From NCBI GenBank assembly GCA_964606325.1, contig CAZSGE010000005.1:1-64000 (forward strand): DNA of 64,000 nt, written 5' to 3'. The DNA comes from Berkiella sp964606325 (GTDB lineage Bacteria; Pseudomonadota; Gammaproteobacteria; Berkiellales; Berkiellaceae). Positions 61,560 through 64,000 of this stretch are shown piece after piece; positions within the stretch are counted from its first letter, which is position 1; every line of letters begins with the position of its first letter. A model generated the notes under the pieces. The model had not been told where the DNA came from and did no database searches. It saw only the letters and a program-made list of their open reading frames with translations. The translations under genes and the position numbers were made by a program.

Positions 61560-62705
61560 GTGGTTAAAGTAACCAACATAATAAGAATAACGCTGCTTGT
61601 CCTGTTTTGTTCCCAGCTTTTTGCTCATACCGATGCTGCGCGTGATGCCGCCATAGAAAAGGCATTGCCAAAATTTGAAAAAAGCATTCAAGACATCATG
61701 AAAGCCAATGGGATCCCTGGTGTTGCTGTTGCCGTGGTCTCAAAAGATAAAGTGTATTATTTAAAAGCATTCGGCGTTAAACGCGTCGGCAAACCTGAAA
61801 AAGTTACTACTTCTACACTCTTTCAAATAGCTTCGCTTTCAAAACCTGTTTGCGCAACCATGTTAGGTATTTTGCACGACAAGAAAAAGCTATCTTTTGA
61901 TGATCCTGTTAGCGAATACATTCCTAATTTTCAAAACCGCAAAAATCGGGAACCTGTCCGCATTTGTCATTTGGTTAGTCATAGCTCAGGCGTGCCGATT
62001 GGCGGCTTTAACGATTTCATTGAAGCGCAAATGCCAAGACAAAATATTATCGCGAAACTACAAACAGCACGTGCAGTTGCCCAACCTGGAAAGCAATTTG
62101 CATATCATAACGCCATGTATGGTGTGGTTGAGGATGTGATTACCACTGCCTCAGGAAAGCCCCTGCCACAAACCTTAAAAGATGAAATGTTTATTCCTCT
62201 GGGTATGAGACATGCTTGTGTAGGATATCAACCCTTATTACTCTCTACTAATAAGGCATATCCACATGTGCCCAACGGAAGAGGCAAATACGTACCTGCT
62301 CAACACTATTCAAATGCCTATTATTCCTTCCTTGCGGCTGGCGGTGTTAATGCGTCCGTAGAAGACATGGTGCCGTTTTTGCAAATGTATTTAGGGAAAT
62401 CCACTGATATTGTTTCATCAAACACCTTAGAAGAACTGACGAAACCTTTTATTAAAAACAATAGGGCTGTGATGATTTCTGAAGCCCGCAAAGGCCGGGT
62501 AAAAGACACTTACTATGGTTTGGGATGGCATTCTATGAATTACGCTCAGCATAAAGTTATTTACCACCAGGGCCATTTAAAAGGGTTTAGAAACTTTATG
62601 GGTTTTATGCCTGAAGAAGTCGGGATTGTTATCCTGACCAATGCTGATAAAAGACATGCTTCAAAAATAGCGCTTAAGTTTTTTGATGCTTATTTGAATT
62701 CATAA
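61560..62705 (+). CDS. Secreted class C beta-lactamase-fold serine hydrolase
   Basis: A 381-residue exported protein: signal peptide (about 1-22), catalytic SLSK (S92, K95), Tyr motif YHN (in FAYHNAMYG) and a third motif HQGHLKG in place of KTG. It belongs to the beta-lactamase/PBP4B/EstB-type family, which includes D-Ala carboxypeptidases, esterases and class C beta-lactamases; the short loops and HxG third motif argue against a dedicated cephalosporinase. Start is GTG at 61560 with an AAGGAATTAAA site. Its last 30 bp are echoed in a repeat just downstream. Confidence 0.88.
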   Translation: MVKVTNIIRITLLVLFCSQLFAHTDAARDAAIEKALPKFEKSIQDIMKANGIPGVAVAVVSKDKVYYLKAFGVKRVGKPEKVTTSTLFQIASLSKPVCATMLGILHDKKKLSFDDPVSEYIPNFQNRKNREPVRICHLVSHSSGVPIGGFNDFIEAQMPRQNIIAKLQTARAVAQPGKQFAYHNAMYGVVEDVITTASGKPLPQTLKDEMFIPLGMRHACVGYQPLLLSTNKAYPHVPNGRGKYVPAQHYSNAYYSFLAAGGVNASVEDMVPFLQMYLGKSTDIVSSNTLEELTKPFIKNNRAVMISEARKGRVKDTYYGLGWHSMNYAQHKVIYHQGHLKGFRNFMGFMPEEVGIVILTNADKRHASKIALKFFDAYLNS

Positions 62706-62893
62706 GCAACGACAAGAAAAGTATCTGTCATCCTAAGTGAAACGAAGGATCTCCATGAGAGATTCTTCGCTACGCTCAGAAATACAAGAAAACGATTAAG
62801 CAACGTCAACAAAAGTATCTGTCATCCTGAGTGAAACGAAGGATCTCCATGAGAGATTCTTCGCTACGCTCAGAATGACAAGAATATAGGTTC
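62706..62893. repeat. 94-bp tandem duplication with dispersed hairpin repeat
   Basis: Two copies of about 94 bp start at 62706 and 62800. Each contains GTATCTGTCATCCT(A/G)AGTGAAACG and GAGATTCTTCGCTACGCTCAG, whose arms form a hairpin. The second copy matches the hairpin family at 34929-34989. The sequence after copy 2, TTCTTTGATGCTTATTGAATTC (62891-62912), resembles the end of the serine hydrolase gene, so the duplicated segment probably included the gene's tail. No gene lies in 62706-63078. Confidence 0.75.
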
Positions 62894-62946
62894 TTTGATG
62901 CTTATTGAATTCTTAAGGATCTCGGGTGCATACCCTGATCTTAGGA

Positions 62947-63069
62947 AAATCCCCCCGTTCAACTTCGTTGAACGACCCCCTTTAGAAAGTGGGGCTTTGT
63001 TCGCTTCGCTCACGAATACCAGATCCTACTCTTATTAGTGAGCGTAGCGAGTCTTCGAGCGGGGGATTT
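62947..63069. repeat. Inverted repeat element with AAATCCCCC/GGGGGATTT ends
   Basis: AAATCCCCC at 62947-62955 pairs with GGGGGATTT at 63061-63069. The interior includes further inverted pieces (CGCTTCGCTCAC with GTGAGCGTAGCG; GTTCAACTTCGTTGAAC). Noncoding. It sits between the hydrolase and the RND gene and looks like a repeat element rather than a terminator. Confidence 0.6.
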
Positions 63070-63078
63070 AGGTTCTTA

Positions 63079-64000
63079 TTACCCCTGCCCTTCCTGTGGT
63101 TCCAACTTTGGCTCAGGCTCAGGCAACTTAACCGAGGTCAATTTCTTACCCGCCAAATTACGTAACAACACATAGAAGACAGGTGTGAGGAATAAACCAA
63201 AGAAAGTCACCCCTAACATGCCGTAGAATACGGCAATTCCCATGGCATGACGCATTTCTGAACCTGCACCAGTAGATGTCACTAATGGCACAACGCCCAT
63301 AATGAATGCAAAAGATGTCATGAGAATAGGACGTAACCGTAATTTTACTGATTCCAATGCAGCCTCAACGGTGGATCTTCCTTGTAGCTCTAATTCTCGT
63401 GCAAACTCCACAATTAATATAGAGTTCTTACAAGCAAGCCCAACTAACACTATTAGCGCAATTTGCGTGAAAATATTGTTATCACCGCCACTAAACCACA
63501 CCGCGGTAATAGCACATAGCAAGCACATAGGTACAATTAAGATCACGGCCAAAGGTAAGGTTAAACTCTCATATTGTGCAGCAAGCACTAAAAATACCAA
63601 CAACACACATAAAACAAAAATATACACGCCACTATCACCAGCCAAGATTTGCTGATAGGTAAGTTCCGTCCACTCAAAGCTCATTCCTTTGGGAAGCGTT
63701 TTGGTAACAATATCTTCTATTAATGCTTGAGCTTGACCTGAAGAAACACCTGGTGCGGGACCACCATTGATATCGGCTGTTCTATAGCCGTTATAACGCA
63801 TCGAACGTTCTGGGCCATAACTTTGTGTCACTTGGATCACGCTACCTAAAGGCACCATTTCCCCACTCGCACTTCTGACTTTTAGTTTCGCTATATCTTG
63901 CGCGCGCGCTCTAAATGGAGCATCTGCTTGAGCAATAACCTGGTAGGTACGACCAAATTTATTAAAATCATTGACATACAATGAACCTAAATAAATTTGC
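63079..64000 (-). CDS. RND multidrug efflux pump inner membrane protein, 3' part
   Basis: The gene runs off the right edge of the window, so only its last 300 or so codons are seen. The sequence matches the C-terminal third of AcrB/MexB-type HAE1 pumps: QIYLGSLYVNDFNKFGRTYQV, PLGSVIQVTQSYGPERSMRYNGY, GMSFEWTELTYQQ, and the membrane helices with VLAAQYESLTLPLAVILIVP, GLACKNSILIVEFA, and RLRPILMTSFAFIMGVVPL. The frame is open upstream of the TTG at 63981, which is an internal Leu codon, not a start. The C-terminal tail is Pro/Glu rich. It would export hydrophobic drugs or bile-like compounds with a MFP and TolC partner, not visible here. Confidence 0.95.
   Translation of the reverse strand, partial: QIYLGSLYVNDFNKFGRTYQVIAQADAPFRARAQDIAKLKVRSASGEMVPLGSVIQVTQSYGPERSMRYNGYRTADINGGPAPGVSSGQAQALIEDIVTKTLPKGMSFEWTELTYQQILAGDSGVYIFVLCVLLVFLVLAAQYESLTLPLAVILIVPMCLLCAITAVWFSGGDNNIFTQIALIVLVGLACKNSILIVEFARELELQGRSTVEAALESVKLRLRPILMTSFAFIMGVVPLVTSTGAGSEMRHAMGIAVFYGMLGVTFFGLFLTPVFYVLLRNLAGKKLTSVKLPEPEPKLEPQEGQG

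Noticed and set aside
62706..63078. Repeat cluster considered as a CRISPR array
   Set aside because: Only two 94-bp copies with hairpin content and no regular spacers or cas genes.

Overview
The window looks like a chromosomal segment of a low-GC gammaproteobacterium. The core gene order pilMNOPQ-aroK-aroB-damX and the families of mrcA, uppP, rlmI, htpX and cbpAM point to Gammaproteobacteria. Several large lineage-restricted proteins (a eukaryotic-type kinase, a C-X5-R protein, an autotransporter, coiled-coil membrane proteins) suggest a host-associated member of or near the Legionellales; that placement is inference. No tRNA, rRNA, CRISPR array, prophage or full insertion sequence was recognised.

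Layout. 0.2-8.3 kb: fatty-acid desaturase (-), then a + strand run with an ABC-2 exporter of GldF/GldG type, a membrane coiled-coil protein, a kinase-like protein and a protein built from two 267-residue-spaced repeats. 8.3-16 kb: rlmI (+), then a long - strand block read from pilM downwards: pilM-N-O-P-Q, aroK, aroB, damX, hemE, coaD, a YfhL-type ferredoxin and a shrunken gamma-glutamyltransferase relative. 21.5-31.7 kb: mrcA (PBP1A), a DUF4143 ATPase behind a pair of perfect palindromes, an autotransporter, then malic enzyme-malate dehydrogenase and rpmE (-). 32-44.5 kb: small membrane genes, uppP, a TPP riboswitch with PnuT, a GGDEF/EAL protein, leucine-type dehydrogenase, an unusual aminotransferase, cbpAM, a UmuD-like peptidase, htpX and a polysaccharide deacetylase. 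44.8-52.7 kb: a GHKL ATPase/DUF4325 pair, small secreted proteins, a toxin-antitoxin pair, a catalytically degenerate DdpX/VanX relative, an orphan TrpX-type binding protein behind a probable aromatic amino acid attenuator, and two membrane proteins of unknown role. 52.7-64 kb: the aapJQMP amino-acid ABC operon, quinone reductase, LysE exporter, a 710-residue protein with a C-X5-R motif, mscL, a class C beta-lactamase-fold hydrolase and the 3' part of an RND pump gene.

The two most interesting regulatory signals are (i) a leader at 50374-50573 on the minus strand: a consensus TTGACA box, a 42-codon leader with a nine-residue run made of Phe and Tyr except for one Ser, and mutually exclusive antiterminator and terminator stems in front of a binding-protein gene; and (ii) a TPP riboswitch at 34102-34316 whose J3/2 region is split by a 124-bp element with imperfect terminal inverted repeats and a perfect 6-bp target duplication. 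Removing the element and one duplicate restores a canonical thi-box. Several other inverted-repeat elements (a perfect 26-bp pair at 44.6 kb, hairpins at 9.5, 12.6, 34.9 and 62.7-63.1 kb) show that short mobile or repetitive elements are common between genes.
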